64,000 nucleotides of DNA, taken from contig NC_030993.1 in NCBI RefSeq assembly GCF_000149955.1, positions 720,068-784,067 of the forward strand, written 5' to 3'. The position numbers and the translations under genes were made by a program. This document shows positions 44,279-55,697 of this stretch, piece after piece. Origin of the DNA: Fusarium oxysporum f. sp. lycopersici 4287 (lineage: Eukaryota; Ascomycota; Sordariomycetes; Hypocreales; Nectriaceae). The notes beneath the pieces were generated by a model. The model was not told the origin of the DNA. It worked only from the letters and a program-made list of their open reading frames with translations, and made no database searches. How positions within the stretch are numbered: position 1 is the stretch's first letter; each line of letters begins with the position of its first letter.

Positions 44279-45199
44279 CTAACCATGATTTCCAATTCGA
44301 GAGCTGGATGACAATCGCCACCCCTTCGCAGCATCATATATACTGAACGCAAAAGTAAACGCTCCACCAGCCAGCGCAACAATCTGATCCAAATCAGTCA
44401 GAGAGACATTACTCTTCGGTGTAAATCTCATTATGCGAGTCTGGTATCCGAGCACCCTTCCAGCAAAGTACTGTGTATTGCCAATAAACCCATATTTGAC
44501 AATCGAGATGATGCTTGCGATGAGAACTGCCGCGAATATATTCGACCATTTCTCAAACCCGCTGCGCCTTTCGTTAGACGAATCTTGGCCTTCAGTGCTA
44601 TAAGGCTTGGCGCTGCGATATATTGTAACAACAACAGTCCGAACAATCGACACACCAGTCATGATAGCCATGATCCCCGATATGAACCCCAAAGCCAGAA
44701 CAAAGTTGAAAAGAAACGGTCGAGCGAATGTGCTCCTCGAGACAGGAAGATCAGGATATGTAAAGAAGATAACCAACTGCAGCGAAAAGCACAAAAGAGT
44801 CGAAAGAGTAACGCAGCCCACCCGCTTCCACTGATATCTCCTCGACGCAGCGCTATGGAGGAAAATAGCCAGCACAACGTAGACTTCGCAGATAGCAAGC
44901 GGGGCTTCAAGCGCAGCGACGAGTTGGATGTCCTCTGGCGAATGGCTCAACAGCAAACGTGGACGATCAGGTCGATCATATTTGGCAAGTTGGTAGAGTG
45001 CATCTGCAGCTGCGACTACAGGCAGTGTAAGCGCGGCGATTGTGTCGTTTGTGATCGAGTCTAAGCGTTTCGTGGCTGGGTTGATGATCCAGCTTATGAA
45101 GACGGAGGTTACGATGATGAGCCAGCTCCAGAAGGTGCCGGGGCCGTAGAGTGAGGATACGAGAGCCCAGCGGTTGAGGTTTTCCGTCGTGTTTTCCAT
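44279..45199 (-). CDS. integral membrane protein of unknown function
   Basis: A single exon of 306 residues with about seven hydrophobic spans (near residues 23-40, 50-70, 92-113, 120-142, 158-185, 215-236 and 275-290). Short charged loops include RRYQWKR and a Ser/Glu-rich loop before the sixth span. I do not recognise a family. The first ATG is well placed, and the hydrophobic pattern is too regular to be a chance frame. It lies head to tail, 226 bp upstream of the GST gene and on the same strand. Confidence 0.7.
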   Translation of the reverse strand: MENTTENLNRWALVSSLYGPGTFWSWLIIVTSVFISWIINPATKRLDSITNDTIAALTLPVVAAADALYQLAKYDRPDRPRLLLSHSPEDIQLVAALEAPLAICEVYVVLAIFLHSAASRRYQWKRVGCVTLSTLLCFSLQLVIFFTYPDLPVSRSTFARPFLFNFVLALGFISGIMAIMTGVSIVRTVVVTIYRSAKPYSTEGQDSSNERRSGFEKWSNIFAAVLIASIISIVKYGFIGNTQYFAGRVLGYQTRIMRFTPKSNVSLTDLDQIVALAGGAFTFAFSIYDAAKGWRLSSSSRIGNHG

Positions 45200-46131
45200 G
45201 GATTAGAGGTTTTTGTTAGATTTGTAGAGTTAGGATAGTTGTTTGAAGTGGTTATCATAAAGATGTGATTATGCCTTGCTAGTGTTGCGAACAAAAACGC
45301 CTTGGCGCTAAGGCTGTGTTAGACAAGGCAGTATTAAAGAAGCCAATGAGATCGACCGCAAGCGAAGCTGAGGAATAGCTGCATAGAACAACGAGAACTT
45401 TCCCTCTTCTTAAATCATATATGACTATTTGAAGCTCTAATTCTCCCTCAAAACGCTATGATCTTGAGAACTTGATAGGGAATAATTGCTAGCTAGAAGT
45501 ACCCTGTACTGCCGATAGAATAAATAACCAGTATAATATATATAATGGATAGAAATGCAAATAAGATTATAACAAAAATATAAATCTTTATTAGTTTTAC
45601 CTTTATTTTATGAAAACATAGTTATTTCTTCAAGTCTGTTAATACTTCTGTATAAGAACAGCTTCCTTATCAATCACCAAGCAAATACCGGAACAGGGTC
45701 TGTCGAACCACATTCTTGTCGAACTCTATTGACGGACAGTATATCAATATATTATTTAGCCTTTTAGTAGAACTATAATCTGTTCATCAGATGGACCACA
45801 TCTTTCCAACACCTGGTCCATCAGGTGAGCGGGCATTTGTCCGTACCCCCGACCACCCTCCATCTCCAAGCTCAAGCCACCACGAAAAGTGTCGGACCCA
45901 GAACTGACCCCGACTCCGCTAAGCACAAACAATCCAACAATGATGTCACACTTCAATATTCAGTCCAGATGGTCAAGATTTCAATGCTCAATTGCTGGGG
46001 AATTATCATCCAAAACATCTATGTAGACCAACAAAAACATATCCCAAAAGAAGCTACGCAAAATGTGATTCATATGAGTACAACCGCTCTTTCTTTCTTT
46101 TCCCCCTCTTTCATTAGATACACCCAATCCC
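45200..46131. other. gene-free AT-rich stretch
   Basis: About 930 bp, strongly AT-rich around 45480-45660 (long TATA/AAATA runs). No gene, RNA or clear repeat seen. Confidence 0.4.
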
Positions 46132-48034
46132 TTACCAAGGCTTAACCTTGAGCATGCTACCCTCCTCAGCCAAAGCCTTGTGCAGGTCGAAAGCGTTGAA
46201 GAGAAGGTGGGGCTCGTGGCCCATACCCTTCTTAAGACCCTCCGACTCAGCCTTATCGAAATAGTGGCTCAGGATGGGCTGGTACTTGGGATGCGCGCAC
46301 TTGTTGATGATGACGCGGGCGCGCTCACGGGGTGAGAGACCGCGAACGTCGGCGAGACCTTGCTCGGTGACAATGACGTCGAGATCGTGCTCGGTCTGGT
46401 CGACGTGGGTCACCATGGGGACGATGCAGGATACACCGTGGGGATCGGTCTTGGAGGGTCGGCTGGATGGTGTGTGCATGATGGAGTACTTGGAGTTGCG
46501 GAGGAAATCGGCTGAGCCGCCAAGACCGTTGAGCATGCGTGTTCCGCTGACGCAGGTGGAGTTGGCGTGGGCGAAGATGTCGACCTCGACGGGGGTGTTC
46601 ATGCCGATGACACCGAGACGCTTAATGATCTCGGGAGCGTTAGAGACAGCCTGACTTCGGAGGAGGATCTTGTCGGCGTAAGCATCCCAGTTATCGTAGA
46701 AGCGCTTGAAACCATCGGGGGAGAAGCGGATTGATGTGGCGGTAGCGTAGTCAAGCTTTCCAGAGTCGAAGAGATCGAGGAAAGTATCCTGGATGACCTC
46801 CGTCCAGACCTTGAGGTTCTTGAACTTGGACTCGTTGAGACCGCCGACAATAGCGTTGGCGACGTTGCCGATACCGGACTGGAGAGGCAGAAGGTTGGCG
46901 GGCATGCGGCCCTGGGCAACCTCGTGCTCGAAGAACTCAATCAGGTGGCCGGCGATCTGGCGAGATGACTCGTCGGCATCGGCGTTGGGACCGGTGGCAT
47001 CCCAGTAATCAGACTCGACGATAGCGACGACCTTTGAGGGGTCGACCTTTACTGAGGGGGAACCAATGCGATCCTCGACAGCGGTGATGTTGTAGGGAGT
47101 GCGGTGGGGAGGAACGTCGGTGAAGGTAATATCGTGGAGACCCTTGAAAGAGGGGATGGCGGTGTTGACCTCGATGATGATCTACCAAGCGCAATTGTCA
47201 GTAACTAAAAGTTGGCGATGCAGGCCTGAGCTTGGCGATGACGTACCTTGTCAGCCATCTGGATCAACTCGGGAGTAGCACCAACAGAGGCACCGGGAAC
47301 AAAGCTGCCATCCTCGAGAATGTCTGTCGCTTCAACAACGGTGACATCAAGGTTGGTGTTTGATCGATCCTTGGTGTAAAAGCCCTAGAGTCAAATTATC
47401 AGCCGATTGTCTTATCGGAGCCGCAATAGCTCGGTGGGAGATTAAAGCGAAGCCGAATGGTGGGGCCGCAATCAACAAATTTCCATTCTGTGCTTTGAGG
47501 TTACGTACATAGACAAGATCAGAGGGGAACATGGACAAATGCTTGTCGAAAAAGTTGATTCGTCCAGAGTTGATTCCCTTGGCGATGTCCTTGCCGACCT
47601 GGTGAGGGCTTCGTCGGTTGATCATGTCGAGAGCAGCCCATCGGTTCTCCGTCTCGGAACCGGCCGAGGCGCCGACGAACAGGGAGTACTTCATCTTGCT
47701 CTGGAGGTTGTTCTGCTCGACGTAGTCGGCCATAGCAGCGGGAACCTTCCTGTTGCGATTGTCAGTTGCATTGTTTGCGCCAACCTCGGGTAATGACGAT
47801 AATAGCCGGTGCGGAGTCTGAAACTCAACACTCAACTCAATTGTAGAGCAGTGAGCTGTGCAGGAATGGTGGATAAACGTACTTGGGGTATCCAACAGCT
47901 GTAAAGCCAGACCAGCCGATATAAGAGCCATTGGGAAAGTGGTGCATCAGATCCTCAGGTCGCGCAAGCTTCTTGAGCATAGCGGGATTGCGAACGCGCG
48001 CCTTGAGGGCCGCAGAAGCAACAGGTGAAGCCAT
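46132..48034 (-). CDS. ACH1: acetyl-CoA hydrolase / CoA-transferase (ACH1)
   Basis: Four exons on the minus strand (48034..47883, 47749..47509, 47384..47247, 47181..46132) encode 526 residues, the usual length. Two introns are unusually long for this window (133 and 124 nt), the third 65 nt. Family landmarks: [62 protein letters not shown] and [12 protein letters not shown]. The enzyme is mitochondrial and mainly moves CoA from succinyl-CoA to acetate, or hydrolyses acetyl-CoA, allowing growth on acetate and propionate. A cleavable targeting signal is not obvious beyond the basic Ala-rich N terminus. The 5' leader has a long pyrimidine tract (48055-48170 on the minus strand), typical of highly expressed fungal genes. 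Confidence 0.95.
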
Positions 48035-48170
48035 GATGATCTGAGAGCAAAATGTACCAAAAAAAAAAGAAGAAGAAGAAAGAGGGGAGATTGTTCCGTT
48101 CAAGGAGGAAGAGTAAAAAAAAAAGAGGAGGAGAAGGAAAGGATAAATAAGAGGGAAGAAAGAGAAGACA

Positions 48171-49380
48171 GCTCCAACCTTGGTTAGTGGAGGTCACTCA
48201 ATTGGATTCGTCGGGGTGACGGTGACGAGGGGTGGATCACCGAAACCCACCGAGTCTTCAGAGCGGGGATGCATCGCTTTCAGTGGTTGGCCCGTCGGTT
48301 ATAGTGGACAGCTTCAGTGTGTCGTTCTCCAAATTTGCACCCAGGTACCGTTGTGCCTTTTGGTTCAGCGAAGAGGTACAATCGCGGAGAGAAGGGAAGT
48401 TCTGCCAAGCACCGGATTTACAATTCCGTTATATCATAGGGAGAAACAGTGTAGCCCACGTAGAGAGAATAACTTGCTGATGCAGTTGATCTCCAGATCT
48501 ACCGACGTTGCCGAGAGGAGAGTGCATCGGTCATGACACTATTAGGCAATATATGCGTGTGGCCTGATTCTCCTACACATCCTTGACTTTATATCTCGTG
48601 GCCTCACAACTGCTCACCTTGACTTTTTTGACCTGATGATATCTCTAGTCAACTCCATTATGTGAAATACTTCTCCGGTGAGCTTTACAACTGTAATTGT
48701 ACACCGGCTCTTCCGCCGCTCATCACCTCCGAGCCCGCATTGTGGATCCCCGCCATCTTCTCCAAAAAACCATGCGCCCCATCTTCCGCCCGGCCGAGAT
48801 GAGCACAGACCACCATCGGCATCACTCGGTTATCAGCCTCCAAAACACACACACAGATCGCAAGCCATGGAAATTCTAGAACAGCCCGTCCTGAAGACGG
48901 CGCTTCTTTTTCATCCGGGGTCTAGCGCCTCGGTGCCGTTTTATCTTACCCCGGAAATTTTGGTCGGCAATCATTCTCGAATCACCGCTCTTGATTCTCC
49001 CCTTGGGTTCGTCGGGACAAGGGTAAGATCTGGGGTAAAAGTATGGAGTGCTCTTATTTCACCATTCGGTGGTAGCTTCAGCGTTAGACTGTAAGTTCTG
49101 GTAATTGGCCTCGATCTTGATCTTAGTGAGCAGAAACATTTGGGTAAGTTCGGATCGTTCACTATGTTGAGCTTGCTCTTTGTCTCCCCCCAGGGAGCAA
49201 GAAAACTTCTGCCCGTGAATTGAGGTGCCAAAAAGCACTGGCTCAAAGTTCCACTAAATCTATACTGAACTTGCCTAAGCTTATGCCATTTCACTAGGTA
49301 TTTTTGTCACTAAGGATCGGTCTACAGTTTTCAAGTTCTGGGGATACAAAACCGGGCATAGTCATGGCATATTCTGTTAA
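48171..49380. other. intergenic region upstream of ACH1
   Basis: About 1.2 kb with the ACH1 promoter and MITE-like sequence near its far end. Plus-strand frames around 48180-49094 look random. No gene supported. Confidence 0.4.
49192..49345. repeat. MITE-like repeat, copy B
   Basis: Begins AGGGAGCAAGAAAACTT, identical to the left end of copy C (53115), and contains TATACTGAACTTGCCTAAG and CACTAAGGATC inner sequence. The right end is degraded. A reversed partial copy (AAGTTCGGA with CTTAGTGAGCAGAAAC) lies just to its left at about 49105-49155. Confidence 0.55.
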
Positions 49381-50077
49381 CTAATGCAGCTCATCTTTTT
49401 CATCCTCTGCTGTCTCATCCGGATCCCTGGTACTGTTACCAACCATCCCGGATCTCTCTTCTTTGGGACGATTAGTTTGCTGCCCATACCCAAAGTCTTC
49501 GAACCCTCCCAGCCCGTGTATCTCCCCCAATATATCCTCTCCCTCCTTCTGCCATCGTTTGAATACTTCAAGATCCTCACCATGAGGCTCTGCCGAAGGT
49601 GTACCCCAGTATAGCATGCTTAACAAAGCATGGCACCTTCCATGCACTTAACCTCGCAGCCATTTCCAGTTCTCCGATGTTCCAAACCCTTCCTAATCCA
49701 GTATGCTCGTGCTGAACACGATATAAGCACCAGCCTATCATCATTGACACGTTTTGCCATCCATGTTGAGCCAGGGGGTCGAGAACGCGTGTGATGTTTT
49801 GTCGCTAGTTCACATCGACTCGCCAGCCTGGGGGGGTTGGAGCTCGGCTGGCGAAGCTTGGTAGATTGGGCACTGCGGCGGGGATTGGTCCAATTGTGTG
49901 CCCCGGGTACGAGAAGACGGGAGTTGTATTCCTCGGAGGTGGTGAACTGAGAAGGGCTCGATTCGGGAGCGAATATCGTAAAGAGCGATTGCGCTGTTTA
50001 CTTTTTTGGATGCCTCGCGATGGTGGAGGAGGTACACCGGCGGGTGATGAAGGTGATTGCGCTCTTTCAGAAGGCAT
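49381..50077 (-). pseudogene. paralog 1 of a tandem unknown family, broken
   Basis: Starts at ATG 50077 with a Pro/Ser-rich, basic N terminus (MPSERAQSPSSPAGVPPPP). A TAG at 49805-49807 interrupts the frame where the intact paralog has Trp. The frame then continues with NITRVLDPL, MMIGWCLYRVQHEH, WNIGELEMAARLSAW and KHAIL. Near 49600-49610 a one-base insertion in a G run shifts it into the final part (AEPHGEDLEVFKRWQ...), which stops at 49381. Residue-by-residue similarity to the intact copy at 50742-51368 (N-x-x-N-x-x-R-V-[IL]-x-P, then W-N-[MI]-x-E-[IL]-E) shows common descent. Confidence 0.6.
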
Positions 50078-50741
50078 ATTGCATATTGGAATAATGCTTA
50101 TGGCGATGATCTAATTTAATGAATGTCTGATGGAAGAGTGAGAAACCGATCGTTGGCTCTACCTGCCTTATGCAGGAGTGCGCGCCTGGACGGCAATCGC
50201 TTAGTTGGGGGAAGTTGCGACTTGCCAGTTCATGCCCTAATTTTCTTGACGGAACAAAGGCCGAATGGCAAAATCCACGTTGCTGAAGCATTACGGAGTT
50301 CTTTAGTATTACTTTCTCCCTGTGCGAAGCATTCGTTGGGTGATAATGACGATTTAGTCTTCCATCTCTGGCCCTCTGTCAGAACTACCCTAAGATATCC
50401 CAATACTATTTAATCCTTTCATCACTTATGACTTTAGTTCTCTGTCAACTCATTGTTATTAGGGGCCTCGAGTCTCTTTGCGCCCCTGACCTGTGTAGGT
50501 CAATCGGCAAGCAGTAAGTGGCCTACAGTGAGGTCATCACATTAATAGCTCCGAGCATGTCTTAGAACGGGTTTTCTGGAGTCAAAGCAACTTTGTGATT
50601 GTCTACCTGCCTTTCTGACATCTCATTAAGCTAGAGTTCTGTCTTTCTCTCCAACTGTATCAAGCCATAGGCCACCAACGTCCACCATGTTCGTCTCATC
50701 CCTTGTCTCCATCCCCCTACAACTCAATCGTGTGTCGCTCA
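50078..50741. other. spacer between paralogs 1 and 2
   Basis: 664 bp containing the promoter of paralog 1 and the 3' region of paralog 2. No gene seen. Confidence 0.35.
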
Positions 50742-51368
50742 CTATTCTTCATGGGGTTCTTGCTGACGTTCCACAACATTAGCCGCAGCCTCCTGCTGCG
50801 TTACAGGAATATACCTCAACTCATCTTGAACAGCCGCCTCGAAGTGATCTTCCTCCTCATGAGTCCACTGTGGATTAACTGGCCAGCCCATGAGTGCTCC
50901 AATCACATCCTTATGAACGCCCCAGACCGAGAGTCTCCCGTAACGCTCAATCTCGTCCATATTCCATTTCGTGCCCCTCTGGGTTCGATTTCCCTTCTCT
51001 CGGACGTGCTGCCAGCATCTCATCGTCATGTCTCCTAGACTCTTCCAGCGGTAGCCACCGTAATTCGGGCCGATGACGCGTCGCAAGTTTTCTTCCCAGT
51101 TGTCGTTGACAATCGCCTTGCCTGGGATAAGCATCCCGGCTCCATAGTGATCCTCTGGGCGAGGTGTGTCCGGTCGTGGAGCTTGAGAGCTTGGAGGCAT
51201 AGGACGGAATTCTTTGAAGGCTGGGGATGGAGGGGGAGGACCCATGGTGGGATCATAGACAGTACCGCTAGGATTGCGCGCGAGGTCGCTTACTTTCCTG
51301 TAGAAGTCGGTCGAGTAGATCTTGGCAATCATGCGGGCCTCCTCGTCAGGGACTCGTTGGTTAGGCAT
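50742..51368 (-). CDS. paralog 2 of a tandem unknown family, intact
   Basis: An uninterrupted frame of 208 residues. It has a helical, acidic N terminus (DEEARMIAKIYSTDFYRKVSD), a proline-rich linker (GPPPPSPAFKEF... PRPDTPRPED) and a conserved-looking C-terminal domain (NWEENLRRVIGP, then WKSLGDMTMRCWQHVRE, KWNMDEIERYGRLSVWGVHK and VIGALMGWPVNP). The last block, a Trp followed by two or three helices, could be a small SANT/Myb-like or DNA-binding-like fold, but that is a guess. No signal peptide or membrane span. It is the only intact member of three tandem copies on the same strand (about 0.65 kb apart). Confidence 0.65.
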   Translation of the reverse strand: MPNQRVPDEEARMIAKIYSTDFYRKVSDLARNPSGTVYDPTMGPPPPSPAFKEFRPMPPSSQAPRPDTPRPEDHYGAGMLIPGKAIVNDNWEENLRRVIGPNYGGYRWKSLGDMTMRCWQHVREKGNRTQRGTKWNMDEIERYGRLSVWGVHKDVIGALMGWPVNPQWTHEEEDHFEAAVQDELRYIPVTQQEAAANVVERQQEPHEE

Positions 51369-51999
51369 TGTGGTTTTAGTTCGGTGTAGTGGATGTGTTG
51401 TTGTGATGATATAGCGTCTTTGTTATAATGTGATTCTTGTGTTGATGGACCAGCACATTGTTACGTCGCCCAAAGCCTCCTTATATCACCTATTGCTGCG
51501 AGCGAACTGTCCATGAATAACTATCGCAGTGAGGGGATTCAGAGTGATGCAGTGGAACCAAGGGACTGCATACCCCATTCTGACTAGCTGCTAACTTCAC
51601 TTCGCGTCTTATTCAGGGGAAGGTTCGAGGGTGATAATGCTATCGAAACGTCAGTTTGACTGTGATGATGCTGCCGAAACTCACGGCTGGCAACTCCCCG
51701 AGCTTTCATTCAGCGCATCAAGGACGGGCTGTAAGTTGACTCGCCGAAGTAGCCCAAAGCTTTGAGTGTCATTCACTGTGCAGTCGAAACTGTACTGTCC
51801 AAAGTCTGAGATAGATTAGCGAATAAACTGTCACCTCTGGCAATGCGAATAACTGGGGTCAACTACACGACCGATTGTCTGGCTTAAGCTATCGTAATAG
51901 CTAACATCGAGTACTCCTGGCTGAGCGTTCCTTAACGCTGCTAAGCCTGCCGCTCATCTGCCATATCCGAATCATGATCCTTCGTCGTCTCGTCCCATA
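51369..51999. other. spacer between paralogs 2 and 3
   Basis: 631 bp, promoter of paralog 2 and 3' region of paralog 3. Nothing else recognised. Confidence 0.35.
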
Positions 52000-52709
52000 T
52001 CACCTATTCCGGGACTTTGCCTTCTTCCAATCCACAATCTCAACTTCCTCCAGAATCTCGTCTTCCTCCGGTATCTCTCCCTCCAGAGCCTCACCTCCTT
52101 CCAAAATCATCTCCTCATCGTCCATAATCTCCTAGAATTGCTTCTCGATCTTGTCCGTGACCGGGTCATCGGGAAACCCAATGAGCGCCTTGACAGTCGC
52201 TGAATCAACTCCCTACTGCGTCAATCTCGCAGCCTTGTCAAACTCCTCGTTGTTCCAGGGACGTCCGAGGTGATGACTTCCCTCGGGCTTGTCCTCAAGC
52301 TCCTCCTTGGCCTTGTTCGCCATGTCAGCGCAGTTCTCGTACTTGCCGACGTGCTCGGGGCCGAGGACGCGAGCGACGTTTTGCTGGAAGTCGCGGTTGG
52401 CGGGCGAGTCGTGGAGTGCAGGGTCAGCTTCCTCTGGCTCGGGGGCATACTCCTTGTCTGGGGTCTGTTGGGGCTTCTTGAAGGAGTACTTTCGGATGGA
52501 GGCCTTGATAGCAGCGGCGTCCTTGAGAGGGGAGGGCTTTCGGGCGGAGACTTTGGGGGCAGTGTCTCGAAGGGGTGAAGGACGAGGAGGAGGTGGGCAA
52601 GCATACTTCGCTCATGGGGGGTCAGGTCGGAGACGCGCTTGTAGAGGGGGTTGTTATAGAACTCCGAGAAGTCATCGTCGTCGTCGAGGTAGTTGTGCTG
52701 AGTAGGCAT
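52000..52709 (-). pseudogene. paralog 3 of a tandem unknown family, broken
   Basis: Starts at ATG 52709 (MPTQHNYLDDDDDFSEF, then YKRVSDL as in paralog 2, which has YRKVSDL). Near 52610 one base is missing and the protein continues in another frame with a Pro-rich linker, FQQNVARVLGPEHVGKYENCADMAN and PWNNEEFDKAARLTQ. A TAG at 52213-52215 stands where paralog 2 has Trp, followed by GVDSATVKALIGFPDDP, a second TAG (52134-52136) and an acidic tail ending at 52000. A Trp codon TGG turned to TAG is a G-to-A change, the direction expected from RIP-type mutation, though one site proves nothing. Confidence 0.6.
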
Positions 52710-53302
52710 GATGACGAGCTGTTACAGCGAAGGTTGTTTGTTCTCGGTGTAGTGTATTCTTGTGTTAATGAGGGTTGTATGTTGTGGTGGTTTGTGAAGA
52801 ATAAAACCCCAAGGAGATGTGCGTGTGTGGGTGGAGGAGTAAAGGTTTGAGTTCATCCCGTCTTGTTGTGGTGATGTATTGTTCAGGGGGGTGATGATTA
52901 TTCGGCTTGCTGTTCTGTCACTGCTCTGGCAGTGGCAGCTGCGATGCCCTCGCAGTTCGCGCGGCTGTACACAAGGTGTTGAGCTGCCACTGGCTCCTTT
53001 CAGAGTTCAGCCGTGAAGGCCTGAGGATAGAACTCTGAGACTTTGAAACTCAGCGATGGCTAACATTCAGGTTACTGGGCGATGAGAACCATCCACTGAA
53101 GTCAACCTGGCCCCAGGGAGCAAGAAAACTTCTTATATTAAATCAGGATCCTAAAATAAACCGGTATCAAGGTTAAGATATACTAAACTTACCTAAGTTG
53201 TGTCATCACTTAGAAGAGAGGTCCTAAGTTTTCTTGCCTCCTCTTGCCTACCGAGGAGTCAAGCATCATTCGTTGTTACAAAATTAACATTAATACCTGC
53301 GC
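52710..53302. other. intergenic region containing MITE-like copy C
   Basis: 593 bp between paralog 3 and the ferric reductase 3' end; the only element seen is the repeat at 53115-53246. Confidence 0.45.
53115..53246. repeat. MITE-like repeat, copy C (best preserved)
   Basis: A 132-bp unit with terminal inverted repeats: left AGGGAGCAAGAAAACTT, right AAGTTTTCTTGCCTCCTCT. The inner part has TATACTAAACTTACCTAAG and CACTTAG. No coding capacity. Related copies at 43115, 49192 and 55698 make a family. Possible target duplication not resolved. Confidence 0.65.
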
Positions 53303-55238
53303 TTAAATATCAGATCGCTCAACATGCAAGTATATGTCCCCAACGCCTGCTCCATCCCTACTCCTCTCCCTTCTCATCGACGCAACACTCGTCTTGACAA
53401 CCTTCTCGATCGCATCACCGCCACACACAGCGACAGCAACATTACCCGGTACACTACCAACAGCCGTTCTGATGAACGTCGCGATCTCGGGTCGACCGTC
53501 TGTATGTTCGATAGCCGAGGCATGCGCCCCATCAAAGTCCATGTCCATCTCCTCCTTCAGCAACTGTTCTTCTCTTCCACTCTCCGACGAGGCACTGGAG
53601 TCTATTGAGAAGCGCTCCAGTTCGACACTCGGTCCTCTCGTGGGCTCTTCGATCAATCTTTCACGACTTGCGTTCGCGTCATCACGAAGGACGGCATCGG
53701 AAACAGTACCAGCGCCCTTCGTAATGGCGACTTGAACATTCACAGATATTCCCATCTCCTTCGCCCTCGACAGCACGCGCGATACACGCTGAAGATATGG
53801 TTCCGCATGCGCCTTCCGACGAACAATATACAAAGCGTTGATCTTACGAACACACCCGGGCGATTGTGTCGAAAGCAAATCTTCGAGAACAGGCGTAGTG
53901 AACGATCCTCCCGTCGACGCAGCGACAAGAACAACATTCTCATACTGCTTCCAATTAGGCACCGCGCCAAAAGGTCCTGTTACCATAACCCTCATACTCC
54001 CATTATCACCCCTTAATCCCGTCCTTCTCGCCCAATCATTGAGATCCCTCGTCAATCCCGTCTTCGTCTTGATCGTCAGTTGAACATCCTGGCTCTTGCC
54101 TTCAGAATCTGGAATATGAGCAATCGTAAACGGATGCGGTGTTTCCCATCGAAAAATCGGCGACCAAATCAAAACATGCTGCCCAGGCTTCCACTTGAAG
54201 CCAACATTTCGAATAGTCATGAACGTTAGTTCGTCGTCGACTGCTTGGATACTGGCGTCGTATGCGTATCGCACAGATGGGTTCGCCGAAACTCGAAGCC
54301 GAAGATTCCGCCAGATCGGGTTCGCCGAGCGCGTTACTACATCGTATGTAAATACGCCCACGGCGCACCAGATGCTGAAGAGATGGTGGTCTGGAACGTG
54401 AAGGACCAAAAAGACGAGAAGCAATACGACTGAGATGATATGCTGTACCACGAAGAGTTCGTACTTCATACGTCGGAAGAAGGGTAGGGTTGACACAACC
54501 GTCCAAGCTAGGATGAACCACGCTCCAATTCCTGGGAGTACCATCTTGACGGTCTTGATCTCGGTCCAGAAGAAGCTGGCGGCTAGCCATTCCCATGCGA
54601 AGAAGCCGCCGTGGATGGTTGCGCTTGCGAAGAAGACCCTTGATGCCCACCTGTGAAACCAATTGAGTCTCTCGTACGAAGTTCCAAGTAACAGTCCAAT
54701 TGGATTGACGCGCACGGCGAGTAGAAAGGGCAGCGAGGTCTGTGTCGCAGTTATCCAAGCTGCGCGAAACGCAATGCGCTCGTGGAAATTGGCGTCGTGA
54801 TGAATGGATTTGTATGTTACAAGGCCCGCCACGAACGCTGTGTACGCGACAACGACGATTGTCTTGCGAACTGGGAAAGTCGCTGACCGAACTGGAAGTC
54901 GAAATACTCTTGATGCAAGAGCTTTTGGCGCATCTACCAACTTCTCTACCATCGAGATTGACGTATCTGAACTGGCCCCAGCATCTCTTCTTTTTATCCT
55001 GGAATGTCTCAGCCCTATCCCTTCGTCATTTTGAGTCAACATACCGTTGTTTAGCGATGAAAATTGAGATCAATCGTGAGACAGAACCAATTATCAACAC
55101 CATCGCCAAGACATACCAGTAAAGACACGCGAGAAAGTGCTGTCTCACTGAATCTTCACTCTGATGCCCATGACCGTGGCCATGCTCCTCCTCTTCGTGA
55201 CCGTGTCCATGACCGCCGTGTCTTCTTAACAAATCCAT
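53303..55238 (-). CDS. ferric/cupric reductase (FRE family) with His-rich N terminus
   Basis: Two exons on the minus strand, 55238..55045 and 54998..53303, with a 46-nt intron (GTATGT...TTCCAG), encode 629 residues. The N terminus (residues 8-26) is a His/Gly/Glu-rich stretch likely to bind metal, followed by a first span. The ferric-reductase membrane domain has paired His for two hemes (RWASRVFFASATIHGG, VVQHIISVV, HVPDHH). The FAD site is HPFTIAHIP and the NAD(P)H-binding part begins GPFGAVPNW with VLVAASTGGSF. It should reduce Fe3+ or Cu2+ at the plasma membrane before uptake. A Ser/Glu-rich insert lies near residues 500-550. Confidence 0.92.
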
Positions 55239-55697
55239 TACGATAACATGAAGAAGAGGAAGAAGTGAGATGCCTCGTGTTGGAATGAGAGCTAGCCTAG
55301 CCAGCAGGGTAAGGTTAGATTACGTGATGAAATCTCCGGATGGGCCGGGTTGTAATTGGTGGAGGTGTCACTAGATGCGAGGGAATCTTGCTCAAATGGG
55401 CGCAGCCACTGAAGGTCTGGAAGGTATTTACGACGGCTGATTCTAGGGAGTAAGAAGGCTGTGCTCAATTGGTAGAATGGTCTTGAGCATTGAGATGGCT
55501 GAACTTAATCTCAGCTTTGTGATGATGCTATTTTGGGAGCACTACCCTATACCACTGTGGTTTGAAAGATGGGTTTACAAAGTGAGGAGTGAGGCTTTCC
55601 GAATAATATCTTGTCGGCGATTGGATAGCTCGTATACGGCGTCCAACAAGGTAGATCGAGTATCTTAGTTGTTTGGGACCATTGTGCGGTCCTCGTC

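Noticed and set aside
52270..52705. plus-strand open frames opposite paralog 3
   Set aside because: Mirror images of a low-complexity Pro/Ser-rich coding strand; no domain.
55459..55520. tRNA-like stretch with CTCAATTGGTAGAATGG
   Set aside because: It resembles a tRNA D-arm, but there is no matching acceptor stem or GGTTCRANYCC T-loop.
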